From NCBI GenBank assembly GCA_049596955.1, contig JBMYMD010000003.1, positions 62,001-126,000 of the forward strand: a DNA stretch of 64,000 nt, written 5' to 3'. Positions 16,267 through 25,812 of this stretch are shown piece by piece (positions within the stretch are counted from its first letter, which is position 1; each line of letters starts with the position of its first letter). The position numbers were made by a program, and so were the translations under genes. Under the pieces are notes generated by a model, which saw only the letters and a list, made by a program, of their open reading frames with translations, searched no databases and was not told where the DNA came from. The stretch is from UBA3478 sp049596955. GTDB taxonomy: Bacteria > Bacteroidota > Bacteroidia > Flavobacteriales > Flavobacteriaceae.

Positions 16267-18681
16267 ATGATTAAAATCTTGACCAATAAGCTTTTTTTAA
16301 CACACTTTTTAGTTTTAGTGGCTTTTGCCCTTGTATCCATAGTGGTATTTAATCCGGTATTAAAAGGTGATGCCTTGTTTCAATCAGATATTATTCAGTA
16401 CAACGGGATGGCTAAAGAAAGAAACCAAATACGAGAAAGTGAAGCTAGAGAAGTGTATTGGACAGATGCCGCTTTTGGAGGAATGTATACCTATCAACTT
16501 GGAGCACAATACGGCGGACATTTCATCAAAAATATAGATCGTTTTATTCGATTTTTGCCCAGACCCGCAGACTATCTTTTCTTGTATTTGATTTCATTTT
16601 ATGTGTTAATGCTGGTTTTAAATGTTGATATTCGAATAGCCATCTTAGGAGCACTGGCATTCGGATTCTCAACCTATTTTATGATCATTATCGATGTTGG
16701 ACACAACGCCAAAGCTCACGCGATAGGTTACTTCCCTTTACTACTCTCGGGATTTATATTGCTGTTTGAAAAATCTAAATGGTTAATAGGAGTACTACTC
16801 TCTTCCTTAGGATGGGCTCTGGAACTTGTTGCCAATCATTATCAAATGACCTACTACTTTGGTTTTTTATTGTTGATTGCTGGTTTATTTTATTTCTATG
16901 AGGCGGTCAAATCCAAAAACTTCAAACCCTTCATCAAAGCTTCATATTTGTTTTTAGCAGCCTTAATTATTGGAATTTTATGCAATACGGCAACCTTGGT
17001 TACCACTAAATTATACTCAGAATGGAGCACCAGGGGGACCTCTGAATTAAAATTAAATGCTGATGGTCAAGCAAAAGAAAATTTAAATGGATTAGACTAT
17101 GAGTACATCACCCAATACAGTTATGGAATAGGAGAGACCCTTAATCTTATTTTTCCAAGGTTTTACGGAGGTTCTAATGCCGAACCTTTATCTGATAATT
17201 CATCGACCTACAACTATCTTAAAAGATTGGGAGCTACCACGAAACAAGCCAAGGACTTTGTGCAAAGAGCTCCCCTTTATTGGGGAAATCAGCCTATTGT
17301 TGCAGCACCTGCCTATTTGGGTATACTTGTTGTCTTTCTCGCTTTTCTAGGTTTTTCAAAAAAGATGAGACGACTCAATAAAATACTTTGGTTGACCGCT
17401 GGGATAAGTTTAATGCTTTCATGGGGTAAAAATTTTGAATTACTCACCTCTTTTTTTATTGATTATTTTCCGCTCTACAACAAGTTTAGAGCTGTTTCCT
17501 CTATTCAAGTTTTAATCGAATTCTGTCTCCCTATTCTTGCAGTATTAGGTCTTGTAGATTATTTAAACAAGCCGAATCAAAAAAAATTAGTGCAAACCTC
17601 AGGAACATTTCTCATCCTTGGTGTTCTTCTTTTGCTGGGAAGAGGTTTGTTTTCGTTTTCAGGTTTGAATGATTCCTATTATGCACAAAACTTCGGCGCT
17701 GGTTTTGTGGAAGCGCTAATTGATGACCGAAAAAGTGTTTATTCAAATGATATTCTTCTGGGAATAATCTTGGTTTCGTGTATGGCATCACTGCTATGGC
17801 TTCAAACGAATTCCAAGCTTAAAAACGGCTTATTGCTTTATGTGGGCTGCGGTATTTTAATACTTTTCGATTTGGGAAGAGTAAGCGATCGTTATTTTAC
17901 AAGTGATGATTGGGTCAGTCAAAATACCATTGAGATACCCTTTCAACAAACAGCAGTGGACCAAGCTATCAAAGAAGACCAATCGTATTACAGAGTGTAC
18001 AATTTAAGTGAAGGCCTCAATGGAGCCAAAACTTCTTATTTTCACAATTCACTGGGAGGTTATCACGCGGCAAAACCTGGATATGTTCAAAATCTTTTCG
18101 ACTATCACATCTTTAATGGAAATCCTCAAATACTGAACATGCTCAATGTAAAGTATTTGATCAATCAGACCGAAGAAGGCCCGGGATATAGTATTAACGA
18201 AAACAATTTAGGACCTGCTTGGTTTGTAGATTCTTTGGTTATTACAAATAATGCAGATGAGGCGATTCAGACCATAGCTAACATTGACTTGAGTAATACC
18301 GCAGTAATTCAAAATCCTACCAAAGCCTTAGCTTTAAGTTCAAGTGAATCCAGGAGAATAACAAGTGTCTCCCATAGTCCTGATTTACATGTCTATGAAT
18401 ATCAAAGTGATACAAACTCATTTGTAGTGTTTTCAGAATGGTATCCCATGGCCTCAACAGAAGATTGGCAATTATACATAGAAAATAAACCCATAAATCT
18501 TGAACGTGTGAATTATGCGCTTAGAGGTGCATTCTTGCCCGCCGGAAGCTATAAAATTGAAATGCGCTTTAATCCTGTGATTGTTGCAAAGGCCGAGATA
18601 GGACATTGGATAGGGCACGTTCTCTTAGTATTCTTATTTTTCTTTTATGCGTACAATACCATAAAACTAAAGGAGACTTGA
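16267..18681 (+). CDS. YfhO-family multi-spanning membrane protein
   Basis: An 804-residue inner-membrane protein with about 12 hydrophobic segments, from residue 10 to about 560 and a last one near the C-terminus. A periplasmic-type domain lies at about 560-770. Motifs typical of bacterial YfhO membrane proteins include NPVLKGDALFQSDIIQYNGM near the N-terminus and DVGHNAKAHAIGYFPLL. YfhO-type proteins resemble GT-C glycosyltransferases that use polyprenyl-linked sugars. Its stop overlaps the start of the next gene by four bases, and a glycosyltransferase and flippase follow, so a part in surface glycan assembly is likely. Confidence 0.9.
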   Translation: MIKILTNKLFLTHFLVLVAFALVSIVVFNPVLKGDALFQSDIIQYNGMAKERNQIRESEAREVYWTDAAFGGMYTYQLGAQYGGHFIKNIDRFIRFLPRPADYLFLYLISFYVLMLVLNVDIRIAILGALAFGFSTYFMIIIDVGHNAKAHAIGYFPLLLSGFILLFEKSKWLIGVLLSSLGWALELVANHYQMTYYFGFLLLIAGLFYFYEAVKSKNFKPFIKASYLFLAALIIGILCNTATLVTTKLYSEWSTRGTSELKLNADGQAKENLNGLDYEYITQYSYGIGETLNLIFPRFYGGSNAEPLSDNSSTYNYLKRLGATTKQAKDFVQRAPLYWGNQPIVAAPAYLGILVVFLAFLGFSKKMRRLNKILWLTAGISLMLSWGKNFELLTSFFIDYFPLYNKFRAVSSIQVLIEFCLPILAVLGLVDYLNKPNQKKLVQTSGTFLILGVLLLLGRGLFSFSGLNDSYYAQNFGAGFVEALIDDRKSVYSNDILLGIILVSCMASLLWLQTNSKLKNGLLLYVGCGILILFDLGRVSDRYFTSDDWVSQNTIEIPFQQTAVDQAIKEDQSYYRVYNLSEGLNGAKTSYFHNSLGGYHAAKPGYVQNLFDYHIFNGNPQILNMLNVKYLINQTEEGPGYSINENNLGPAWFVDSLVITNNADEAIQTIANIDLSNTAVIQNPTKALALSSSESRRITSVSHSPDLHVYEYQSDTNSFVVFSEWYPMASTEDWQLYIENKPINLERVNYALRGAFLPAGSYKIEMRFNPVIVAKAEIGHWIGHVLLVFLFFFYAYNTIKLKET

Positions 18682-19973
18682 AGAAAAAAGTTTTAATAGT
18701 ATCTTATTATTGGCCTCCAGCTGGTGGACCAGGGGTTCAACGTTGGTTAAAGTTTGTCAAATACCTTCCTCAATTTGATATTGAACCTATTGTGGTAATT
18801 CCACAAAATGCGAGTTATCCTATTGTTGACAATGATTTAGATAAGACCGAAGAAAGCAGTCCAGAGCTAATTCGTGTACCTATTTTCGAGCCAAATCAAA
18901 TTTTCAAGTTTTTTTTAAGAAAAAAAGCAAACCAATTGTCTGCTGGTATGCTGAGTGCCAACCCTACTTTTTTTGAAAAAGCACTTCTTTACTTCAGAGG
19001 GAATTTGTTCATTCCTGATGCACGTAAGTATTGGAAAAAAAATGTTGTTAAAACTATTGAGGCTTATCTAAAGAAGAATCCCGAAATAGACACTTTAATT
19101 ACCACGGGGCCTCCGCACAGTGTTCATCTTATTGGTAGGGCGCTAAAAAACAAAACACCCTTAAGATGGATTGCAGATTTCAGAGATCCATGGACAACAA
19201 TTTCGTATCATCAATACTTGAGATTGTCAAAAAGTTCAAGACAAAAACACAAAAAATTAGAAGAACAAGTACTTAATTCTTGTGATGACCTTATTGTGAC
19301 CAGTCCCAAGACCAAAGCCAACTTCGAAAAGTTAACAGACAAGCCTATACATCTCATTACAAATGGATATGATTTTGACAATCCGAAACTCAAACCAAAT
19401 CCTGAGGTGTTTAAAATGTCGTATGTCGGTAGTTTACTTCGTGATCGTAACCCTCTTTTATTATGGGAGGTTTTATCAGACTTAATTAATAAGAATAAAG
19501 ATTTCCGAGCTTGTTTTGAACTTCATTTTTATGGGAAACAAGCAAATAACTTCAAAGAAATCATATCACATTACAAATTGGATTCAAATGTTCACTTTCA
19601 TGGATATCTTCCGCATGAGGAGGCTATTAAAGTCATGTCGAGCAGTCAAGTATTATTACTTATTGAAATTAATAGTGAACAAACGAGCGAGATTATTCCT
19701 GGAAAGCTATTTGAATACTTAGGTGTAAACAGACCTGTTTTAGCCCTTGGTCCTGAAAAATGGTCGGCAGGTGAGTTGATCACAAACTTAAAGGCAGGCG
19801 CATACTTTAGCTATTCGCAAAAGAATGAATTAAAGGGTTTTCTTTTAGAGATTTTTGATCAATTCAAAAACAATACTTTAGATCTAGCGTTAAATGAATC
19901 AGCGCAGTTTCACAGAAAGAAATTGACTGAAGATTTGGCGACTATTATTGTAAATAATGCAGTACATATTTAG
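18678..19973 (+). CDS. GT4-type glycosyltransferase
   Basis: A 431-residue GT-B fold enzyme, cytoplasmic or membrane-associated. I place the start at the TTG at 18678. It overlaps the YfhO stop (TTGA), is preceded by AAGGAG at 18669-18674, and begins the protein with the usual KKKVLIVSYYWPPAGGPGVQR. A start at 18606 would add 24 residues of YfhO-shadow sequence. The N-terminal GGPGVQR loop and the C-terminal GKLFEYLGVNRPVLALGP (nucleotide-sugar binding Glu region) are visible. The donor and acceptor are unknown. It is translationally coupled to YfhO and overlaps the flippase gene by 17 bases. Confidence 0.9.
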   Translation: MKKKVLIVSYYWPPAGGPGVQRWLKFVKYLPQFDIEPIVVIPQNASYPIVDNDLDKTEESSPELIRVPIFEPNQIFKFFLRKKANQLSAGMLSANPTFFEKALLYFRGNLFIPDARKYWKKNVVKTIEAYLKKNPEIDTLITTGPPHSVHLIGRALKNKTPLRWIADFRDPWTTISYHQYLRLSKSSRQKHKKLEEQVLNSCDDLIVTSPKTKANFEKLTDKPIHLITNGYDFDNPKLKPNPEVFKMSYVGSLLRDRNPLLLWEVLSDLINKNKDFRACFELHFYGKQANNFKEIISHYKLDSNVHFHGYLPHEEAIKVMSSSQVLLLIEINSEQTSEIIPGKLFEYLGVNRPVLALGPEKWSAGELITNLKAGAYFSYSQKNELKGFLLEIFDQFKNNTLDLALNESAQFHRKKLTEDLATIIVNNAVHI

Positions 19974-21411
19974 ACAAACAACGTACAATAGTCTTTTGAC
20001 TCTAGGGGGATTCGTATTTGGAGCATTAAATACGTTGGTCTTTTTTGTGCAATTTCTCGATGTAACTTCATACGGAATTATCGCTTTTTTGTTGGCGAGT
20101 TCCACACTTATCTCTCCAATTCTAAGCGGAGGTGTGCAGCAAACTTTAATTAAGCACCTACAAAGAGATTCTTCTGAAGAAAATGAAAAGATTTATAAAA
20201 TTCTTCTGCAATACTATGCTCTTTATCTTATTCTTCTTGGACTTGTGTTTTATCTAGGCCAAGGAGCATTCAAGTCTTTGATAGGGGTCACAACCACAGA
20301 GTTAGAAGAATTGATGGTATTTATATGGATTTTTGGACTTGCTATGGCCGCATTTGAAATCTGTTTTGCCATAAGTAAAATACATTTAAAAACAATTTTC
20401 GGCACCTTTTTAAAAGAATTATTTGTTCGACTTGGAATAAGTCTACTATTGTTAACTCATTTGTATGTGAATTTCTCGTTGACCACTATTATTGTAATTA
20501 TCTGTGGAATCTATATACTACGAGTTTTCCTGATGCTTGTTTATTTTCAAAAAATGAAAATTAAAATTCGTTTTGCCAAGGGATGGGTTCCCATTGAAAA
20601 TGATATTTTAAAGTACAGCTTGTTAGTGATTTTCGGCGCATTTTCAACTGTTGTCTTTCTAGAATTAGACAAGTTCATGATTGGACGTTATTTGGAGGTT
20701 GGTCAGGTAGCAGTATATGCTGTTGGTGTTTACATAGCCACTGTAATTGCTATTCCCTATAGATCGATGCAACATATAACCAATACAGTTACCGTGGATT
20801 ATTTGAAGCACAAAAACCAAAAAGCTTTATATGATTTTACTAAAAACAGTAGTTTTCATCTGTTCCTTGTAAGTGGATTTATTTTCTTTGTGTTGCTAAC
20901 CAATATGCCTCTAATTACATCTTTTTTACCAAAGGCTTATGAAGGTCTTTATTTTGTTGTTTTACTAATTGGATTTACAAGATTACTTGAGGCGATTATT
21001 GGTATTGGTAATGCGGTTTTAATATTCTCAAATACATATACCTCTTTTCTAACAGGCGCATTAATTTTTGGAATACTCGGCGTTTATTTAAATGTAAGTA
21101 TCATTCCTATTTACGGTATAAACGGAGCTGCTCTTGCCACTGCGCTAACCCTTTTAGGTTTTTTTACATTTAAACTCGTTTTACTTTGGAACAAACATCA
21201 CATACAACCCTTCAGTCTAAATTTATTCAAATCTATTGCAGTGCTCTTTATTTTAACTGTGGTATTTTCGCTCAGTTTATTTAATGCCCTAGACCTTTGG
21301 TCTGGATTACTCAAGCTCACTGCTCAAACCTCAATCTATTTAATCATCTGCTATAAGCTTAAATGGGTTTCTAGCCTACAGGCTGTGCTTAAATCATTAC
21401 GAGGTCGTTAA
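19957..21411 (+). CDS. Lipopolysaccharide/oligosaccharide flippase (MOP superfamily, Wzx-like)
   Basis: A 484-residue protein with about 12-14 membrane segments and short polar loops, typical of polysaccharide flippases in the MOP/MATE superfamily. These move lipid-linked glycans across the inner membrane. The N-terminal segment (TLGGFVFGALNTLVFF) and the central LDKFMIGRYLEVGQVAVYAVGVYIA resemble the family. It overlaps the glycosyltransferase gene by 17 bases and ends with 15 bases inside the convergent uvrA gene. Together with YfhO and the GT4 enzyme it forms a compact glycan-assembly unit. Confidence 0.85.
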   Translation: MQYIFRQTTYNSLLTLGGFVFGALNTLVFFVQFLDVTSYGIIAFLLASSTLISPILSGGVQQTLIKHLQRDSSEENEKIYKILLQYYALYLILLGLVFYLGQGAFKSLIGVTTTELEELMVFIWIFGLAMAAFEICFAISKIHLKTIFGTFLKELFVRLGISLLLLTHLYVNFSLTTIIVIICGIYILRVFLMLVYFQKMKIKIRFAKGWVPIENDILKYSLLVIFGAFSTVVFLELDKFMIGRYLEVGQVAVYAVGVYIATVIAIPYRSMQHITNTVTVDYLKHKNQKALYDFTKNSSFHLFLVSGFIFFVLLTNMPLITSFLPKAYEGLYFVVLLIGFTRLLEAIIGIGNAVLIFSNTYTSFLTGALIFGILGVYLNVSIIPIYGINGAALATALTLLGFFTFKLVLLWNKHHIQPFSLNLFKSIAVLFILTVVFSLSLFNALDLWSGLLKLTAQTSIYLIICYKLKWVSSLQAVLKSLRGR

Positions 21412-24165
21412 TTTCTCTCTTAAGAACTGAGCAGTATAAGATTGTTTGTGCTTTGAGATGTCCTCAGGAGTACCGAAACACACTACCTCTCCACCATGTT
21501 CACCTCCGTCTGGTCCTAAGTCGATGATATAATCAGCACATTTAACTAAATCTAAATGATGTTCAATCACTAGAACAGAATGTCCGTTTTCGATGAGTTG
21601 ATTGAAAGCGTAAAGCAATTTCTTTATATCGTCAAAATGAAGGCCTGTAGTAGGTTCATCAAAAATAAAAAGGCAGTGATCTTTGTGATTTCCTTTTGAT
21701 AAAAAATAAGCTAATTTAATCCGTTGTGCTTCTCCTCCAGACAAGGTTGAGGATGATTGACCTAGACAAATATAACCCATGCCAACCGCGGCTAATGGCA
21801 TTAGTTTTTCAGCTATTTTATCTTCACCATGGGTATTGAAAAAAGTAATGGCCTCGTCAATGGTCATATCCAAAACGTCAGCTATATTTTTTTCGTGGAA
21901 TTTAACTTCTAAGATTTCTTTCTTAAAACGCTTTCCTTTACAGACATCACAGACAATATTTACATCTGCCATAAACTGCATTTCTATAGTAACTACTCCA
22001 TCTCCTTTACATTTCTCACAACGACCACCATCTACGTTAAAAGAAAAGTGTTTGGCTTTGTATCCTTTTAATTGGCTTCTTTTCTGCTTGGCAAAAAGAG
22101 TTCTGATTTCATCATAGATTTTTAAATAGGTAACCGGATTAGATCTAGATGACCTACCTATTGGGTTTTGATTAACAAACTCAATTTGCTTGATTTCAGA
22201 AAGTGCACCTGTGAGTTCAGAAAATTCACCGGGTTTATCTCCATGACCATAGATGTGCTTATGTAGAGCAGGATAGAGGATGTCTCGTACCAGCGTGCTC
22301 TTGCCACTACCAGAAACCCCTGTTATTACACTTATGCATTCGAGAGGAATTGAAACATCAATATTTTTCAAGTTGTTCGCTCGAGCACCTCTAATCTCAA
22401 TCTTTAGTTTAGGGGTCCTTCGTCTTTTGGGTATTTCAATATGCTCGATACCGTGTAAATATTTGGCAGTTAGACTTGAAGAAGATCGCAGTGCATCGAA
22501 TGAATCCTGCGCCACTAATTCTCCTCCTAAACGTCCTGCTTTTGGACCAATATCAATGATTTCATCGGCAGCCTTCATAATATCCTCATCGTGTTCAACA
22601 ACGATTACAGTGTTACCCAAATCTCTTAGCTCGCATAATATTTGAATGAGTTGCTCTGTATCCTTACTGTGCAGACCAATACTTGGCTCATCGAGAATGT
22701 ACATTGATCCTACCAAACTACTTCCCAATGAAGTTGCAATATTTATGCGTTGCGTCTCTCCTCCAGACAACGTATTTGACTTTCTATTAAGCGTTAGATA
22801 TCCAAGACCAATTTTCACAAGAAAGGTCAAACGAGATTGTATCTCATATATCAAGCGCTCTGCAACCTTCCGCTCGTAATCATTAAATTCAAATGAAGAA
22901 AATAAATCGTGTAATGCTGAAATGGGTAGGTGAACTAAATCAGTTATTGCATACGTATTTATTTTCACAAAACTCGCATCTTCACGAAGTCTGCTTCCTT
23001 GACATGAACTACAAATTGATTTGCCCCTGTAACGGGATAGTAAAACTCGATTTTGTATCTTATAATTTTGAGATTCTAGTTCTTCAAAAAAGGGATGGAT
23101 ACCTATAAATTCTCTAGTGCCATTCCAAATCTTTTGTTTTTGTACATGACTTAACTCGAACCAAGGCTTGTGAATAGGAAGCTTGTGCTTGCTAGCAGTA
23201 GCTATAAGCTGCTCTTTATACCACGAAAATTTTTCTCCTTTCCATGGCGCTACGGCTCCCTGATAAATAGATTTGCTGCTGTCGGGAATCACTAATTCTG
23301 GATCAATACCTAGAATGTCACCATAACCTCCACATTTAGGACAAGCTCCAAAAGGATTATTAAAGCTAAAAAGGTGAATATTAGGTTCTAAGAATGTTCT
23401 ACCGTTTAGTTCAAATTTAGATGAAAACAACTCGGTTGTGTCATTTTCAAGTTGCATCAGTTTTACGATTCCCTTTCCTTGATAAAAGGCATCATCAATT
23501 GCTGCAGATAGCCGATTTAAAAAAGCTTCATCATTTTGTTTTACAACGATTCTATCTACTACAAGATCAAACTTAAAACTGTTAAAGTTTTTGAGTTTAT
23601 CTATTCGCTCGACAGCACCGTCTAAAAATATTCTTGCGAAACCCTGCTTTGCCAAAAGAGCTAAAACCTTATTAGGTTCTTTCTCTTCAGAAACAACAAT
23701 AGGAGATAACAAAAGACATTTACTTCCTTCGGTTAATTGAGTAACACGATTGACAATGTCCGTAGTAGTATGTCTTTTAATGAGTTCTCCACTAAAGGGA
23801 TCGTAGGTTTTTCCAATTCTAGCATAGAGCAATTTTAAATACTCATAGACCTCAGTAACCGTTCCTACAGTAGACCTTGGATTTGAAGAATTAACTTTTT
23901 GTTCTATAGCAATGGCTGGAGCAATTCCATTTATGGAGTCAAATTTAGGTTTATCAAGTTTGCCCAAAAACTGTCGCGCATAAGAGGACAAGCTTTCAAC
24001 GTAACGTCGTTGACCCTCAGCGTATAAAGTGTCGAAAGCAAGACTGGACTTCCCAGAACCAGACACGCCGGTAATGACGGATAGTTTGTTTCTCTTGATC
24101 GTTACATCTAATTTTTTGAGGTTGTGCATGCCTGCACCTTTGATCTCGATATCAGATTTACTCAT
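21397..24165 (-). CDS. uvrA: UvrABC excinuclease subunit A
   Basis: A 922-residue ABC-type ATPase that loads UvrB at bulky DNA lesions in nucleotide excision repair. Both nucleotide-binding halves are complete. Walker A motifs are GVSGSGKSSL (N-terminal half) and GVSGSGKSTL (C-terminal half), and the ABC signatures are LSGGETQRI and LSGGEAQRI. Zinc modules are CPKCGGYG...CSSCQG and CEKCKGDG...CDVCKGK. Length is slightly short of the usual ~940. Flavobacteria often carry two UvrA copies and this could be either one. It is a single gene, divergent from the sigma factor. Confidence 0.95.
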   Translation of the reverse strand: MSKSDIEIKGAGMHNLKKLDVTIKRNKLSVITGVSGSGKSSLAFDTLYAEGQRRYVESLSSYARQFLGKLDKPKFDSINGIAPAIAIEQKVNSSNPRSTVGTVTEVYEYLKLLYARIGKTYDPFSGELIKRHTTTDIVNRVTQLTEGSKCLLLSPIVVSEEKEPNKVLALLAKQGFARIFLDGAVERIDKLKNFNSFKFDLVVDRIVVKQNDEAFLNRLSAAIDDAFYQGKGIVKLMQLENDTTELFSSKFELNGRTFLEPNIHLFSFNNPFGACPKCGGYGDILGIDPELVIPDSSKSIYQGAVAPWKGEKFSWYKEQLIATASKHKLPIHKPWFELSHVQKQKIWNGTREFIGIHPFFEELESQNYKIQNRVLLSRYRGKSICSSCQGSRLREDASFVKINTYAITDLVHLPISALHDLFSSFEFNDYERKVAERLIYEIQSRLTFLVKIGLGYLTLNRKSNTLSGGETQRINIATSLGSSLVGSMYILDEPSIGLHSKDTEQLIQILCELRDLGNTVIVVEHDEDIMKAADEIIDIGPKAGRLGGELVAQDSFDALRSSSSLTAKYLHGIEHIEIPKRRRTPKLKIEIRGARANNLKNIDVSIPLECISVITGVSGSGKSTLVRDILYPALHKHIYGHGDKPGEFSELTGALSEIKQIEFVNQNPIGRSSRSNPVTYLKIYDEIRTLFAKQKRSQLKGYKAKHFSFNVDGGRCEKCKGDGVVTIEMQFMADVNIVCDVCKGKRFKKEILEVKFHEKNIADVLDMTIDEAITFFNTHGEDKIAEKLMPLAAVGMGYICLGQSSSTLSGGEAQRIKLAYFLSKGNHKDHCLFIFDEPTTGLHFDDIKKLLYAFNQLIENGHSVLVIEHHLDLVKCADYIIDLGPDGGEHGGEVVCFGTPEDISKHKQSYTAQFLREKLTTS

Positions 24166-24279
24166 TAATCTAAAGACATTTCTTAAGCCATTTAAGACCG
24201 TTCATAACAATTTTCTGCAAGTTAACATCAAAATTCCATTCACTCACAACATACTTTTCTAATCAGTAAAGGCTTCAGA

Positions 24280-24287
24280 TAGATTTG
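24280..24287 (+). promoter_or_regulatory. Candidate -7 promoter element for the sigma factor gene
   Basis: TAGATTTG matches TAnnTTTG, 43 bases before the ATG at 24331. No TTTG sits at the expected -33 distance. The remaining gap 24166-24330 shows nothing else. Confidence 0.45.
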
Positions 24288-24330
24288 GTCACGTAATAAA
24301 TAACCAACAACAACAATTTAAAACGTGATT

Positions 24331-24915
24331 ATGAAAACGATAACAGAAGATTCAATTTTAGTAAAGGAGTATATCAGTGGTAATGAAAAAGCTTTGGAAA
24401 TTTTAATCCACAGACACTCCGCCAGAATTAGCAGCTATATTTTTAATAAGATTCAAAATCAAGAATTGGCTGAAGACATCTTTCAAGATACTTTTATCAA
24501 AGTCATTAATACTCTAAAAAAAGGAAAGTATAACGAGGAAGGAAAGTTTCTTCCTTGGGTATTGAGAATAGCTCACAATTTAGTCATTGATCATTTTAGA
24601 AGTAACAAAAAAATGCCTAGCTACAATACTGGAGAAGATTTCGATATTTTCGAAATTATCAAAGATGAGGACCCGTCTATTGAAACAGAACTCATTAAGG
24701 AACAAATTAATATGGACCTTAGAGTGTTGATTGACGAGTTACCAGACGATCAAAAAGAAGTCATTATTATGAGGTTGTATAAAGACATGAGCTTCAAAGA
24801 GATTGCCGATATTTCAAATGTAAGTATCAATACGGCCTTAGGTAGAATGCGATATGCACTTATCAATCTCCGCAAAATGATTGAAAAGCATAAATTAGTT
24901 ATGACAACTTCATAA
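24331..24915 (+). CDS. RNA polymerase sigma factor, sigma-70 family (ECF-like)
   Basis: A 194-residue sigma factor; the ATG at 24331 is preferred over a GTG two codons upstream. Region 2 spans about residues 20-90 and includes QELAEDIFQDTFIKVI and the FLPWVLRIAHNLVIDHFR -10-recognition helix. Region 4 (about 125-185) holds the -35-binding helix-turn-helix with MSFKEIADISNVSINTALGRMRYAL. There is no adjacent anti-sigma gene of a known type. A 48-residue frame follows after 65 bases. Its targets cannot be read from the sequence. Confidence 0.92.
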   Translation: MKTITEDSILVKEYISGNEKALEILIHRHSARISSYIFNKIQNQELAEDIFQDTFIKVINTLKKGKYNEEGKFLPWVLRIAHNLVIDHFRSNKKMPSYNTGEDFDIFEIIKDEDPSIETELIKEQINMDLRVLIDELPDDQKEVIIMRLYKDMSFKEIADISNVSINTALGRMRYALINLRKMIEKHKLVMTTS

Positions 24916-24980
24916 GTTATTGATAAAATTGATACAATAAATACCAAATAGTTACGTTCTTATAGCTAAACATTATCTAT

Positions 24981-25127
24981 ATGAACACTATTGAACACCA
25001 AAAAGCAGAGCATTTTACCACTACTTTTAAGGTCAAACAAAAAAGTATCGACTTTATCTTAAACTATTCAAAGGCCTATCGTTGCACAAAGACAAGGCTA
25101 GGAGTTTTCGAGCATTTTCAGAATTAA
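24981..25127 (+). CDS. Small protein, 48 aa, downstream of the sigma factor
   Basis: An ATG at 24981 opens 48 codons ending in TAA at 25125-25127. The product is basic and partly hydrophobic (KQKSIDFILNYSKAYRC), with no signal peptide or membrane segment. It lies 65 bases after the sigma-factor stop on the same strand. Its stop shares the bases TTAA with the stop of the convergent nth gene, a neat packing also seen at three other sites here. I recall similar short frames after this sigma factor in relatives but cannot verify that. It could be a regulator or a non-functional frame. Confidence 0.55.
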   Translation: MNTIEHQKAEHFTTTFKVKQKSIDFILNYSKAYRCTKTRLGVFEHFQN

Positions 25128-25783
25128 TTTTTGCGAGCTTTGTGATATTCTTTGATCACAGATTTTCTACCTATGGTTCGGGTAATAATGTCGTTTTCTA
25201 ATCTCCAGCCTCTAGCAGGGGAGTATTCACGTCCATACCATATAATTTGAAGATGTAAGTCATTCCATTTCTCTTTAGGAAATAAACGTTTGGCATCCCG
25301 TTCAGTCTGAACTACGTTCTTGCCAGACGAAAATCCCCATCTATACATCAAACGATGAATATGTGTGTCGACAGGAAATGCGGGAATTCCAAAGGCTTGT
25401 GAAATTACCACTGAAGCAGTTTTATGTCCCACTGCGGGTAATTCTTCGAGCTCTTCCAAATTTTGCGGCACCTCACCATCGTGTTTGTCAATTAGTATTT
25501 GAGATAAGCCGTGAATACCTTTAGATTTCATGGGAGATAAGCCTACAGGTTTAATTATACTGCGAATTTCATCCACACTTAATTTAACCATATCGTAAGG
25601 GTTATCAGCTCTTTCAAATAACAAAGGAGTAATTTGATTCACTCTAACATCTGTGCTTTGAGCAGACATTAGAACAGCGATTAATAGGGTATAAGGGTCT
25701 TTGTGATCAAGAGGTATGGGTATTTCTGGATAAAGAAATTCCAGTTGTTCAATACAAAATTTAACTTTTTCATTTTTGGTCAT
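25124..25783 (-). CDS. nth: Endonuclease III-type DNA glycosylase lacking the Fe-S cysteines
   Basis: A 219-residue HhH-GPD base-excision repair glycosylase/AP lyase for oxidised pyrimidines. The helix-hairpin-helix LEELPAVGHKTA contains the catalytic Lys121, and Asp139 lies in FPVDTHIHR. In E. coli Nth the C-terminus carries four cysteines binding a [4Fe-4S] cluster. Here the corresponding tail (YGREYSPARGWRLENDIITR) has none, and the only cysteine of the protein is Cys10. So this is a cluster-free variant with an intact active site. It is convergent with the small protein at 24981 and divergent from bcp. Confidence 0.9.
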   Translation of the reverse strand: MTKNEKVKFCIEQLEFLYPEIPIPLDHKDPYTLLIAVLMSAQSTDVRVNQITPLLFERADNPYDMVKLSVDEIRSIIKPVGLSPMKSKGIHGLSQILIDKHDGEVPQNLEELEELPAVGHKTASVVISQAFGIPAFPVDTHIHRLMYRWGFSSGKNVVQTERDAKRLFPKEKWNDLHLQIIWYGREYSPARGWRLENDIITRTIGRKSVIKEYHKARKN

Positions 25784-25812
25784 AACCTAGTATTTTTACA
25801 AAAAAAAACACT

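Noticed and set aside
18606..18677. N-terminal extension of the GT4 glycosyltransferase
   Set aside because: The 24 residues read in a second frame of the YfhO C-terminus and do not fit the family N-terminus.
21779..23108. Several plus-strand frames of 71-121 codons opposite uvrA
   Set aside because: All are antisense to a full-length conserved gene and resemble no protein.
24325..24330. GTG start two codons upstream of the sigma factor ATG
   Set aside because: The ATG at 24331 gives the standard N-terminus; the GTG adds only two residues with no support.
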